Source: Bromus sterilis (taxonomy: Eukaryota; Streptophyta; Magnoliopsida; Poales; Poaceae). From it: a DNA stretch of 64,000 nucleotides. How positions within the stretch are numbered: position 1 is the stretch's first letter; the number at the start of each line of letters is the position of its first letter. The stretch spans positions 290,553,501-290,617,500 of the forward strand of contig OX465599.1 of assembly GCA_950022295.1 (NCBI GenBank), given 5' to 3'. Under the pieces are notes generated by a model. That model saw only the letters and a list, made by a program, of their open reading frames with translations, was not told the origin of the DNA and did no database searches. A program made the translations under genes and the position numbers. This document shows positions 30,267 to 41,365 of this stretch, in pieces.

Positions 30267-31330
30267 ATGTCTCAAGGAACCCGTGGTCAGCTTGGTCGTG
30301 CCCATGGTCGTGGGAATGAACAGGAGGAAGGCAACCTTCCACCCCCACCCACGATGGCTCAGGTTCTGATGGAGGTTGAGAGGAACCGCCGAGACTCTCA
30401 CCATTTGCTGGAGGTCATTGCCCGCAACACCACTCAGCAGCGCAACGAGTTGGTGTCATTGAACGACTTCATCCGGCTTCATCCCCCGGTTTCCTCTACT
30501 CCACCGAGCCCCTTGACGCCGATGACTGGCTTCGCAGCATCGAGAGGAAGCTCCAGGAAGGCCATGTTGCAGATGGCGACAAGGTCAGCTATGCCACCTA
30601 TCACCTCGAGGGTGCAGCTAGCTCTTGGTGGGAGAATTCCCTAAACATGCGTCCCGTTGGACCGCCCACAACTTGGGAGGAGTTCTGCACTTCCTTCCGT
30701 GAGCACCACATTCCAAAGGGTCTTATGGACCGCAAGCGTGAGGAGTTCTGCAACCTCACCCAAGGCAGAAGGACTGTTGACGAGTTTAGTCGTGAGTTCA
30801 ACCGACTGGCTCGTTATGCTACTGAATAGGTCTCCTCCGACGCCAAGAAGCAAGAGAGGTTCCGTCGTGGACTCAATTCTGGACTCCGTCGTGAGCTCAA
30901 CCTGCATGACTTTGCCACCTTCCAGGTCCTTGTCAACAAGGCCATCAAGGCGGAGGACATGAACACCCCCAATGACTTTCGCAAACACCCTAGAGATGAT
31001 GGTTCATCTAGTTCAGGGTCTCAGAAGCGCAAGATCTGGATCCCCAACAGTATGTTTCGTCAGAACAACCCACCGAGGCCATCCTATGTGGCGCCTCATC
31101 CACCAGCTTCGTTCCACCCAGCTCCACCAAACAACCCAGCTCCACGCACTGTCTTCGGAGCCTGCTACAAGTGTGGTCAGGCAGGCCACTACTCCCGCGA
31201 GTGTCCCCAGAACCAGCTCCAGAATCAGAATACTCCACCCCGTGCCGGAGGCAACAACAATGGTTGTGGCAAGCCACCCCAGAAGGTCTACACCACCAAA
31301 CCCTCTCCTCCCGCCAATCGTGGACGTGTG
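30267..31330 (+). pseudogene. gag: gag of element D
   Basis: ATG at 30267 follows an acceptor-like CAG. The N-terminus is basic and Gly-rich. One base is missing near 30500, which moves the frame, and a TAG at 30827-30829 stands where Gln is likely. Otherwise the frame is open to the protease. Core motifs: [58 protein letters not shown] and FNRLARY, typical of the retrotransposon gag domain. Near the C-terminus is a CCHC zinc knuckle, CYKCGQAGHYSREC. Confidence 0.85.
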
Positions 31331-32064
31331 AACCAGATATCAGCTGAAGAGACTGATGACACTTCTGACGTCATTCTTGGTACGCTCCCAGTCAATTATG
31401 TTCCTACTTCCGTTCTTTTCGACCCAGGAGCATCTCATTCATTCATGTCGGAAAGTTATGCACTTCGTCATGAGTTATCCTTTGTTGAATTGTCCACCCC
31501 CATGATTATTCAAACTCCAGGGTCAAGATGGCAAACTAACAGAGTAAGCCATGGTAATCAAATTGCAATTGAGGGTTTAGTATTCCTTACTTCACTCATA
31601 GCCCTCAACTCTTCAGACATCGATGTAATCCTTGGAATGGATTGGCTATCCAGGCAGAATGCCTACCTGGATTGCAAAGGCAAATCCATGAAACTAACCC
31701 ACCCTTCAGGCAAGATAGTCAACTATACCTCACCCAAAACAAGAACCCAGGTGCATTCTTTGAATATACTTCCCCTTCCCGAACTTGAAGATATTTCGGT
31801 GCTTCGTGACTTCCCGGATGTCTTTCCCGAAGAGCTGCCGGGCATGCCACCCGACAGATGTGTAGAGTTCATAGTAGATCTTATGCCAGGAACCGCACCA
31901 ATTTCCAGACGCCCATACAAAATGGCCCCACGTGAGTTAGCTGAGCTTAAAACCCAACTTGAAGCTTTGTTGGAAAAAGGCTTCATCCGCCCTAGCTCAT
32001 CGCCATGGGGTTGCCCCGTTCTGTTCGTAACAAAGAAAGATGGAACAGAAAGGATGTGCGTAGA
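31331..32064 (+). pseudogene. pol: protease and start of RT of element D, truncated by element F
   Basis: Continues the gag frame. The protease reads [13 protein letters not shown], with Pro where Ser or Thr normally stands in the D-S/T-G-A active site, then [11 protein letters not shown]. After the linker [16 protein letters not shown] the RT begins ([30 protein letters not shown]). Element F starts exactly after the GTAGA of this last motif (32060-32064), destroying RT in this copy. Confidence 0.85.
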
Positions 32065-33435
32065 TGATGCCCCACAAACGTAAGGGATCGAGGTAGTCTT
32101 CGCGGGTAGGTTAACCCAATTTATTGATTCGACACAAGGGGAGCCAAAGAGTATTTATAAGCTTTGACAGTTGAGTTGTCAATTCAACCGCACCTGAAAT
32201 ATACTTGCTTGCAACAATAGATAAGTGGTAATGGTAATATGATAGCGATGATAGCAACAGTAAAAGTAGATAGCAAAAGTGATAACTAGTAACCAGCATG
32301 ATTGAAAACACTGTAGGCTCTGGAGATGGATGGTTGGGCGCTGCATGGATGAGAGTAATCATATAATAGATTCTAACACGGGGCAAGGCACACAGAAAAG
32401 CAATGATCATCTAGGCGAATATCAAACAATAGGCATGTATCCCGTAGGTAGTTGTGCGTGCTTGCAATAAGAACTTGCACAACATCTTTTGTCCTACCAT
32501 CCCGCTACGAACGGGGCCAAAAGGAACTTATGGAGATTAAGGTGCTCCTGTCAAAGAGCAACGGAACAAAGCAATAAACTCAATGGATACATGGAATCCA
32601 AAAATTATGGACCATCCCCTTTGTGTCCCAAGCTGTCACCTTTGGGATCGCCGGTTCTGGACCATAATAGGTGCATACAACTCATAGATAGGATCTAGAA
32701 CACAAATATATTCATGAAAATACATAAAGTTCAGATCTGAAAACATGGCACTCGGGCCCAAAGTGACAAGCATTAAGAACAACAAGTTGTAGCAAAGAAG
32801 ATAAACACCAATCTAGATGATAGGCAACATGCCCCCAACAATCTGACGAACTATTACATGATTAAACTCATTCAATCCCTACCATCCCCTTTGCCTACAG
32901 CAGGGAATTACTCACACATGTGAAGAGAAGTCATGGAGGATGGATGGAGTGGCGATGGTGATGACGATGGAGACGATCTCCCCTCTCCGGAGGCCAAATC
33001 AGCCTCCAGATTAGCCCTCCCGAAGAAGAACCAGGGTGGCGGCGGCTCCGCGACGGAAACTGGGAAAACGACTCCTTTTCTGGGGTTTCCTCGTCACGGG
33101 GATAAATAGGAGCATCGGTAGGGCACCAGAGGAGGGGGGAGCAGCCCAGGCGGCCTGTGGGCGCGGTCCCACTCCTGGCCGCGCCAGGGGGGCGCCTGGG
33201 GCCCCCAGAGCTCCCCTCTGGTCCCACTTCTGGCTCCTGGCTCCATCGGGTGCGTGGATTTTTAGGTAATTTTCTGGGACGTCTAAAAATCCATTTTCCT
33301 GCGCACAAATAAACCATACAGGCAGCTCTGCTGAAAACAGCGTTAGTCCGGGTTAGTTTAGTTCAAATCATGCAAGAATGAGGGCAAAACAATAGCAAAA
33401 GTGTTTGGAAAAGTAGATACATTTGAGACTTATCA
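32065..33435 (-). repeat. 3' LTR of element F
   Basis: On the minus strand it runs TGATAAGTCTCAAATGTATC to GGGGCATCA, 1,371 bp. It resembles the C LTR in layout: an AT-rich start, a GC-rich block with GGCGCGGCC motifs (33170-33200), a TATA-like CCTATTTATC at 33101-33110 (reverse), then a long AT-rich R/U5 part. It lies against element D at 32064. Confidence 0.8.
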
Positions 33436-33452
33436 ACTCCCCCAAGCTTAGC
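33436..33452 (-). other. polypurine tract of element F
   Basis: On the minus strand GCTAAGCTTGGGGGAGT directly precedes the LTR start TGATAAG, the expected place and composition for a polypurine tract. Confidence 0.75.
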
Positions 33453-35234
33453 ATATTGCTTGTCCTCAAGCAATTCAGTTCAACGAACTGGACGCGACAA
33501 AGAAAACTTTGACAAAATCTTTTGCTTCATTAGGTGTAGATAAGCATGTACTACGAAAAGAGTTCATCAAGTATTGAAACAATGCTATAAGGACAATGCA
33601 CAAAGCAATTCTTCTTTCAAGTAATCAGTCACAAACATCTAAAAGTAAATAATAAGCTGCTGAATATCAAGACAGGATCACAATGCACATAGATTGAACA
33701 TACTTGAGCAGAATTTCGCTAGCCTCCATGAGTGAAGCAAAACATAAATGCAGAAACTCCTCCGGAGTTTTAAAGGTGACTAGAACTCAGTATTTCAGAC
33801 TAGCAATAACAAAAAGCATGCAGAAGACAATGTAATACTTTGGGACAATGCATGTTACACTAAGAATGAAAATTATGCTCTCATAGTTGGTGCTTTGAAG
33901 AAAGAAGGGGAGACTCTCGAACCGTGGATTTTGATGGCAAGGTTGAAAACCCGTGAAAGGAAGCAAAGACTAAATACGTGCCAGAGCTCTTGGTTTTGAA
34001 AACAGAGATATAACATTTTTGAGAAGTGCAACTTTCCAGTCAACGGTGAACGGTAAAGGTCTCTCAATATCTCCCATGCCAACCATATATAATGCCTTTT
34101 GCTTACACATAATCCCTTATCCATAAATCCTTCGATGGTCTACGGAACCTTTTATTTTGCCTCAAGGATGGAAGGAGGGTATCGTTCCACCTATCATAAG
34201 CAGCATTTGGTCCATTTCACTCCATCATCAAGTATGGGGGAGGTGTAACTCATATATATATATATTTTTTCTTTTTCTGTTTTGACTAGTTAAAACTTCC
34301 GTCAAGATATTTTTGGCATGAAAGATACTGATTTCTCCTCACCGCACCATGAGCTTGTACGGTTACAAAAGGGAAACTTTTGAATAATTTTTGAGATGGC
34401 ACAAGAAAGTATAAGTTAGGAGTGGCCGGTAAATACCACATATAGGTAGGTATGGTGGACTCAATTGGAGCAACTGGGTTTGAAAAGGAGCTTGAAAGCA
34501 CAAGCAGAATTCCACTTGGTTCGAGCGAAGGCTAGCAAAAGACTGGGAAGCGACCAACTAGAGAGCAATAACTGTCATAATCATGCAGAGCGACAAAGCA
34601 ACATTGAATCGGGCATGAAAGTGATATAACTATTCTGAAACAAAAAGATCATCAAGGCATAATAGACTTTTTAGTCATAAACATGAGTGAACATGTGCCA
34701 AGTCAATCCAAAAATTCTCCGAAGGGAAATACCACTTCAGTATGCCAAACCATGAACAATGCAATGCATGTAAATCATTTCAACAACACATTATGTACTC
34801 TAGCTATTTGAGACTAGCCACAAGGAAAGCATGAACACTGGGAAAGCATTGTAAACATAGCACTATGTCGCTACAAGATGGTCTCTAGATCATAAGTACA
34901 GGCATATGTACAAAAGTAGAAACAAGAAGAGTTCATACCGGTTTTCCTTGTTGCTTCCCTTCCGTCGATCTTCGTCATTACTGCCTGGTCACTTGCACGA
35001 TCGAACGTAGGAAATATAATCAAATGCCATCACGGACTCAAGCTGATCTCTGAAAACAAAGCAAACTAAAGAGAGAAGGGAAATCTTTTTGGGTTTTTCA
35101 AAGGTTAAAAGAAAGCAAACGAAAAGAGAAAATATTTTTGTTGTTTTCGCAAAGAAAGAAAGAAAAACGGGCAAAAGCTTCGAAAAGATCAAAGTGAATA
35201 AGATGGATAATACAATGGAAAAGTGAGAAGGGCA
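33453..35234 (-). other. non-coding 3' region of element F
   Basis: About 1.8 kb of AT-rich sequence with no supported ORF. On the minus strand it begins after a second copy of the polypurine motif. A short run of TA repeats is at 34250-34266. Long non-coding stretches before the 3' LTR are common in Athila-type elements. Confidence 0.6.
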
Positions 35235-35237
35235 CGT

Positions 35238-35254
35238 ACTCCCCCAAGCTTAGG
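35238..35254 (-). other. second polypurine-tract-like copy in F
   Basis: ACTCCCCCAAGCTTAG (reverse: CTAAGCTTGGGGGAGT) is identical over 16 bases to the polypurine tract at 33436, but lies just after the end of ORF3 and 1.8 kb away from the LTR. Confidence 0.65.
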
Positions 35255-35277
35255 CTTTTGGCCTAAGTTGGTAGCAG

Positions 35278-36492
35278 CTAATGTCCCCAGGAGCCTCCTG
35301 CTCCAGGGTAGTATGGGTGAGTACAAGGGTCATACGAGGCTTCCGGTGCGTACACCGAAGTCCTCGGATCCTCCCATGAAGAAGGATCCGTGCTCCAAGC
35401 AGAGGAAGACCCTTCACCAAACTGGGTGACGGTCTCCCCCTGGATAGGTGGGGACTCACCATGCTCCTCCTCGTCGGGCACAACCCCCTCCATGGGGTCA
35501 TGAAACAGGTGCTGGACCACGAACTCATCGAACTGGATAACATCAAAGGACCATCCGTTCCTGCTAGAAAAATCAAACAAAAAAGGTGCAGGTAGACGGA
35601 TCTTGCGTTCCGTGGTGGCTCCGAAACGCAAGATATAATCATGGTTACCAAACTCGGAAGTCATGGTAACAAACTTATGCCTTTTCATAGCAGCAAGATC
35701 AAAACTTAAATAAGTAAAAGGCTTATCATCGGGGTGTGGGGTGCCATTAAGAGACTCTAGGATAAGTGTGGCGTAAACGCCACCAAATAAATCTCCCGTG
35801 TTACCATTCATAGCAAGGTGTTGAGCAATTAAGGCACCCACATTATAATCAAACCTCCCTGAAAGGGCGGTTTACAGGATAGCAATATCCGACGCAGATA
35901 TGTCGCTCGTGTTGTCACGAGCTAGCACCCCTCTAGCAATAAAATACGCAAAATACCTGAGGTGTGGGAATAAGATGCTGGAGATCTTTGACTGATGAAT
36001 ATCCCTTGTGTCCATGCTACAGAGAGAGTTGAAGACAGTTCTCAGCCCCGAGGGCTGAGTGCTCATCTTCGCCGTTTGTCCCACGTTTGGCACACCTATT
36101 ATTTCACAAAACCTTTCCAAAGACATGGTCAAAAGATCATTATAAATTTTAAACTCAACAGAACCAGCATCAAGGTTATATCTAAAACTATTGATAAAAC
36201 AGGAGGTGAGTTTTTGATACTGGGCAACACGGCACGTAGCGAGCCGCGTCAGTCCTGCATTAGCACAAAGATTATAGAACTCCTCCTTAATTCCTACAGC
36301 TTCAAGGAATACATCGCACGGGAAAGTCATTGCACGTGCTTGATTTGTGTCCTCCAACAACTCCAAGGGCACATGATCTTCGTTGTAGCTCACCCTAGCA
36401 GTCGAGGGTGAAGCTGCAGCTCTTGTAACTCGATCGGAACGCTCGGGCCTCTTCTTCCCAAGCCATCCCTTTGCTCTTCCTAGCAATCTCAT
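35278..36492 (-). pseudogene. ORF3 of element F (Athila-type extra ORF)
   Basis: A 404-codon frame from ATG 36492 to the stop at 35278, interrupted by one TAA (35872-35874) where Gln (CAA) is likely. The upstream Met at 36510 is possible, but ATG 36492 follows an acceptor-like AAAAATTTCAG. Motifs: LGRAKGWLGKKRP near the start, TFPCDVFLEAVGI, YNDLLTMSLERFCEIIGVPN, then FGGVYATLILESLNGTPHP and FDLAAMKRHKF. No signal peptide or membrane segment is evident. It matches the general pattern of the extra ORF in Athila-like elements (Pfam ATHILA or plant env-like ORF), but I cannot confirm the family. It sits between protease and the 3' region, where pol would be expected first. Confidence 0.55.
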
Positions 36493-37284
36493 TTCTGAAA
36501 TTTTTGACAAATTACAAAAACAAAGATTTAAACAAAGTGAGTTAAGGCAAACTACTCAACTCACTTACCTAAGGCACAAACTTGTATCAAAACTTGGAAA
36601 AAAAATTCTACACATGCATGCAAGCTCAAATGAACAGCACCAAGAGCTACTAAATACTCACAAATGAAGCCACCAATCAAAAATCTAATTGGAGGGGTGA
36701 AGGAGTTACATACCAGGGAGTATTTGCTTAAAATTTCAGCTCGAATGGTGGGCTGTAGAGAGAGATCGAAAATCGCCTCCAAGAATAGCAAGAACGCAAG
36801 AACAAAGTGCAGAGCTCGTGTTTTTTGAGAGAGAAGAAGGAGGAGGAAGAAGAAGACTCACCTGGAGGTGGGGCCTGTGGGCCCCAGGCGCCCTGTGGGC
36901 GCGGCCAGGGGGCAGGCCGCGCCAGCTGGCCGCCTGGGCCACTCGTGGCCCCCCCTAATCAGCCCCAGGTGCCTCTGGGTCACTCCCGGCATGGAATTTT
37001 TTATTTAAATTTTTCTGAAATTTTTCTGAAAACTTCACTGTTGAAAATTTCTCGGAGTTCAAAAAGCTGCAAAACTTTCTGAAAACTTGAAGCGGTGATT
37101 AGTATTGTGAAGTTTCAAAAACATGAAAACTTAGTACAGCAAAGAGAATGAAAGCTAAATCAAATGAAAACATAACAAGTTTAACTTTTTACCTATATAA
37201 AACAAGCTCACTAGTAAGGTCGATCAAGTCTTACCAACAAACCGGCGATATACAGAACAAGAAGTCTCACCTCTCATGAAGTGA
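36493..37284 (-). promoter_or_regulatory. spacer with leader-like sequence ahead of ORF3
   Basis: No coding domain. On the minus strand it contains an AT-rich part (37284-36990), a GC-rich block with GGCGCGGCC motifs (36960-36860) like the block upstream of the TATA region in the LTR, a CT-rich leader (36860-36820), and then donor-like GTATGTAAC and GTAAGTGAG motifs before the acceptor at ORF3. This looks like a captured LTR-like promoter and spliced leader for ORF3, although no clear TATA box is seen. Confidence 0.4.
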
Positions 37285-37977
37285 TCATTGCACCTTTACT
37301 TTGATGGACATTGTCCCCACCATAATGGTTTTGTATTTGTGGTGCACATGTAGTGGACAGTCCCATTCTCCAATCTTCACGGTCTCGATATTCTCTATAG
37401 AGTTAAGGCCATGCCTCTTGTCGATCTTCTTTGGAAAATACACCGTGTGTTCTTTATCATCAACGTTGAAAGTGACCTTCCCTTTATTGCAATCAATGAT
37501 AGAACCTGCGGTGTTAAGAAAAGGTCTACCAAGAATAATGGACATGCTCCCATCCTCGGGCATGTCAAGCACAACAAAATCTGTAAGGATTAAACAATTA
37601 GCAACTTCAACGGGTTCATCCTCACAAATACCTATTGGGATGGCTGTTGATTTTTCAGCCATCTGAAGGGAGATATCTGTAGGGATTAGTTTCTCTAAAC
37701 AAAGCCTTTTGTAAAGAGAGAAAGGCATAACACTCACTCCTGCCCCAAGATCACATAAAGCAGTTCTGACGTAAGTATTCTTTATGGTGCAAGGAATGGT
37801 GGGTATACCTGGATCACCGAGCTTCTTAGGAATCTTGCCACTAGAAGAGTAGTTAGCAAGCATAGTAGATATTGCCTCATTAGGAACTTTTCTTTTATTA
37901 GTTCAAATATCTTTCATATATTTGGAATAAGGAGGTAACTTAATAGCATCAGTCAAAGGAATTTGAAGAAAAAGAGG
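37285..37977 (-). pseudogene. gag C-terminus and protease of element F
   Basis: The minus-strand frame continues gag from the other side of the H insertion (FLQIPLTDAIKLPPYSKYMKD), meets a TGA at 37903-37905, and reopens at 37863 as an aspartic protease of about 190 residues. It has IPCTIKN, the active-site region ALCDLGAGVSVMP, and the flap and hydrophobic end MSIILGRPFLNTAG. The D-L-G-A form is usual in plant Athila-like proteases. The frame ends at 37285 without running into RT. Confidence 0.75.
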
Positions 37978-39579
37978 TGTGACACCCTGATTTTTGGCCC
38001 TTTTTATTTGCATTTGATTTTTCTGATTTTCTGGATTTGGATTTTATTTGCCAGAGTTGCAAACTCATTTGGCCTTGCTCACTAGGGTCCAAATTTTATT
38101 TTTGGACCAAGTGACCCCTACACCCTCCTTCCCCATAGCCGTGATCAAGTCATGATCATTCATGACCTTGCCCAAATTTTATTAAGCCAAAAATTCCTTT
38201 TCTCTAAAGGAAATTGCCCTGTTTCCCCCTCCTGGATGAAGCTAACCTCACTTCTGCCTATACATTTGCATTGAAACTTCTTGTGCTAAACAATGGAGTC
38301 ATGGCACATGATCCCATGCAATGAGATGAGCAAGTTCAGTGCAAAAGTTCTCCTATAGAAATTATTTTGCAATTTTGGTCAGTATAGCACTTTGTATAGC
38401 AAGTACCCTGTAGACTTATCTGTTGGTCCTGAAATTTTGAACACTGCTAGTCCTTCCTAAGTGTAGCTTGCACACAAAAATTCAGCACCAGACTCCTAGC
38501 CATTTGCTCTACAGAACCTGCCAAAGTTTGATGCAGAACAGTAAATTGAACCTCACATCCACATCTGACCAAACCAACTGCACCCAGGCGCCCAGATCAA
38601 CTCCTGGACGTTCACTGCACCTGCCAGACATGTTTGCACAGCAGTGGTAGCCCCCAGTGCACGAGTGCACGGGGTGAGCATGCTCACTGTCGGCCATACG
38701 CGCGCTCCGGCCATGCCAGTGGCAGTGCCCGTGGCCTGGCCGCCAGGGGCACCTCGCACACCGAGCGCCTTGAGCCGCGTCTCCTTGTCCACGAGCTCGA
38801 CAGAGCCTCGGCTCGACACCTCACCCAGCCCAGCGCCACGCAGCCCGCCGGAATCTCGCCGTCGCCGCACTGTTCGTCCGCCGCAGACCCACGGGCCGCC
38901 ACTGTACCAGCACGCTTGTCGCCCTAGCCGTGGCTGCTTCCGCGCATCGTGCTCCACCCCTGCAAGCCTGCGCAGCACCTCTTTGCCCCTCGCGCCGCTG
39001 CTAGCCATCTGTCCCGGCAATCCAGAGCCGCAGAGCTGCCGCCGACGACCAGTCCCGTCGCCCCAGCAACGTAGAGCTTCAGGACAAGCCTGCCCCCGCT
39101 GCAGCGACGCCACCGCCTCCTCAAACCTCGCCGAAGCCCCTTATCCCCTCGGCAGTTCGCCTGGCGCCATTGCTTCTCGGTCCGACGACGCCCGCACGTG
39201 AACCCCGGTGAGCTCTAGAAATTAGAGCCCCCGGCTCGTCTCAGACCACACCTAGCACCCCCACCTCATTCGAATTGCGCGCAAGCAAAGAAGAAGCCCG
39301 CCGGGGAGGCCCTGGCACGAGATCCTCGCCGGAGCTTGACGGAAGGAGCTCCACCATCGCCCCCTTCCTCTGGTGATCCCAGGGCACAACCCCCTCTTTC
39401 CTTGCCGCACAACCTGTGCCGCCATGCCTCGAAGTAGTTTGTATCCTCGAACTGTTGTATCCGCATGTATCATAAATGAAGCGGTCGTTTCTATACCAAT
39501 ATGTTGAACATTGCCAAAAGACTTGATCTCTGGGCTGGCAATGTAAGGTAAACCGGTCGCTCTGATCCGGGGTGCCACA
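37978..39579 (+). repeat. 5' LTR of element H (internally deleted)
   Basis: TG...CA ends are present (TGTGACACCCTG; GGGGTGCCACA). From about 38620 to 39403 it matches 43659-44444; from about 39405 to 39579 it matches 50494-50668. Between these it misses about 1.95 kb that is present in the 3' LTR. The GC-rich block at 38580-39240 yields long overlapping frames on both strands, which I do not regard as genes. Confidence 0.8.
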
Positions 39580-39584
39580 ACGAT

Positions 39585-39596
39585 TGGTATCAGAGC
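39585..39596 (+). other. PBS of element H (initiator-Met tRNA)
   Basis: TGGTATCAGAGC, five bases inside the LTR end, complementary to initiator-Met tRNA and identical to the PBS of D and I. Confidence 0.9.
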
Positions 39597-39741
39597 CGCG
39601 CTGACTGTAGGACACGCTAGTTAGGCCGTGCGCTAGAAAACGGTAGTTTAGAAGCTTGCTTGATCCCTGCAACTTGATTGCTGCATGCATGGCATATAGA
39701 TGCATTGATTTTATTACTAATGGCTAACCTTGTGAGTGTAG

Positions 39742-40539
39742 ATGGCACCTGTTCCTTTTCCCTTTGAGTACGACCCGTCACAGTCAAGCTTTCCGGCGCT
39801 GCTCCGTCGAGTTTGGCTTCGGCTGTACCCTCAGGGAGAAGACCCGGTGTTCCAGGTGTACCGTGAGAAGCTGGCTGACTTCGTGCACGAATATCGAGCT
39901 GAGGTGTTCCTGTTCACAAGCTCCATGGTTGGCAGCCTTTCTCGTTCCTCGAAGGGAGGGCCAGCTTCCACACCTGAGCAGGCTGTCTTCTATGCTTCCA
40001 TGGCTGCTCTCGTCGACTTGCGTCAGCAGTAAGTCGGGATGCAGACTCACCCAGGTCTTTCTCACTACCCCACCATGACCCCCACGGGCCATGTTCTGTT
40101 TCCACCAGACTCAGCGTGCGACCATACGGACGTCCATCTCTCTCTCTACGTGGTCGCTCAGTATAAGTTGATCATCAGTCTTGCGGAGGAGTTGGCTCAT
40201 TCCCGGGAGGCGCTCGCATCCCTTAGTAATGTCCAGTCACCACCTCCCCCACCTTCTCCACCTGTTTCGGTGCCAGCTCCACCCACTACTCTCATCCTGC
40301 AGACTCCTTCAGTGCCTCCTGATGTTCCGGTTGTCACTCGACGCGAGACCACAGAGGAGTGGTCGACGTTGGTTGCCACCCCAGCTGCTCCGATGCTTAG
40401 TCCGCACCCTTCTCCTTCTTCTGAGGAGAAGCCTCCTCGTAAGCGTCGTTTCATTGGTTCTTCCTCTCGCAACACGATTCACGTGATTAGCTCCGGCTCC
40501 GAGGACAGCTCCGATGACTCTGACGACCGCCGCGACTAG
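39742..40539 (+). pseudogene. ORF0 of element H
   Basis: A 265-codon frame ahead of gag, broken by one TAA at 40030-40032 and otherwise open to TAG at 40539. The ATG follows TTGTGAGTGTAG, an acceptor-like end as in D. The first 95 residues include YDPSQSSFPALLRRVWLRLY, EYRAEVFLF and PEQAVFYASMAALVDLR, which can be laid alongside the dsRNA-binding-like part of the D ORF0 (TQFHCIVRI and AVQDAAYSCITLLRE). After a helical stretch (YKLIISLAEELAHSREAL) come a Pro-rich linker, a basic KPPRKRRF motif that could be a nuclear localisation signal, and a Ser/Asp-rich acidic tail. Size and position match ORF0 of D, so I infer common descent. Confidence 0.55.
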
Positions 40540-41365
40540 AGTAAAGTCGAGCAGCAGGATGTTATGTTTACTGTTATGTAATGCATGTTGTCCACTGCCG
40601 TGTGAGCAGTTCTAGTTATGCTACCTATGTTAGTCGCCATGTATGCAGTCATGATGTGATGTATGAGTGTGAGGTTGCTTCGCTTCTTATTTAGAGTTCT
40701 GTTGTTAAGGTTTTCCGTCCCTTTGCTTTGATGTAGGTGACTCGGACGAACCCTTGCTCGCTTTTTCAGCTGACGGCACCACGCCTGGTTCTGAGCTGAT
40801 ACTTGGTCGGCCGTCCGGGGTGGATGCCTCCTTTATTTTTCTCACACTGCCCCCGAGTTCTGAGCTGTTTTGCGGCCGTCTCGGGCAGCTGTTGAGTTTC
40901 TTTCTCTTATAGTGGAGTCCCTATGCTCTGAGCTGATTTTTGGCCGACTTAGAGGACCTCCGCTTTCTTTTTCTCACACTGCTCCCGAGTTCTGAGCTGT
41001 TTTGCGGCCGTCTCGGGAAGCTGTCGAGTTTCTTTTCGCAGTAGAGACCCTATGCTCTGAGCTGATTTCCGGCCGACTTAGGAGGATCGCTGCACTCTTC
41101 CTATCACACTTGTTCCAAGTTCTGAGCTGCTTTGCAGACGTCTTGAGCAAGGGGTGAGCTACCCCAGCAAATGCCCCAGATCCGAGTTGTCAAGACCGTT
41201 CTGGTGGCCGCTGGATTCTTTTGCCTTTTTGCAAGGGATTCGGATAGTCACTGCCCACCGCCTCTCTGAGTTTTTGAGTTCCTTCTTGTGTTGCCGTCAC
41301 TTCACCTATTTTTCCCCTTGCGGTTTCTCATGAGTGTGGTGCTCTATGTTGGGAACATTTATAGG
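40540..41365 (+). repeat. spacer between ORF0 and gag of H with ~131-bp repeats
   Basis: Non-coding. From about 40780 to 41145 there are about three tandem units of roughly 131 bp marked by GTTCTGAGCTG (at 40857, 40989 and 41119) and GAGCTGATTTnCGGCCGACTTA. The spacer ends with TTGGGAACATTTATAG followed by GATG of gag, a splice-acceptor-like end. Confidence 0.7.

Larger units (their letters stand above)
24651..32064 (+). mobile_element. Element D: Tekay/Del-like retrotransposon with ORF0, 5' portion
   Basis: Visible parts: 5' LTR (24651-28734), initiator-Met PBS, leader, ORF0, gag, protease and the start of RT. Element F interrupts RT at 32065, so the rest is beyond the window. The left flank CAATA (24646-24650) is the expected TSD copy. 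The long LTR, the iMet PBS, the gag type (DADDWLRSIERKL, LEGAASSWWEN) and the protease-RT junction ([16 protein letters not shown]) fit chromovirus-type elements of the Tekay/Del lineage, to which rice RIRE3 and RIRE8 belong; as I recall, those also have an ORF ahead of gag. Confidence 0.8.

Noticed and set aside
38553..39201. Long overlapping ORFs on both strands, repeated at 43574-44240
   Set aside because: GC-rich LTR sequence of element H present twice as LTR copies; no domain and no start context. The long 43254-44240 frame is RT read-through into LTR.
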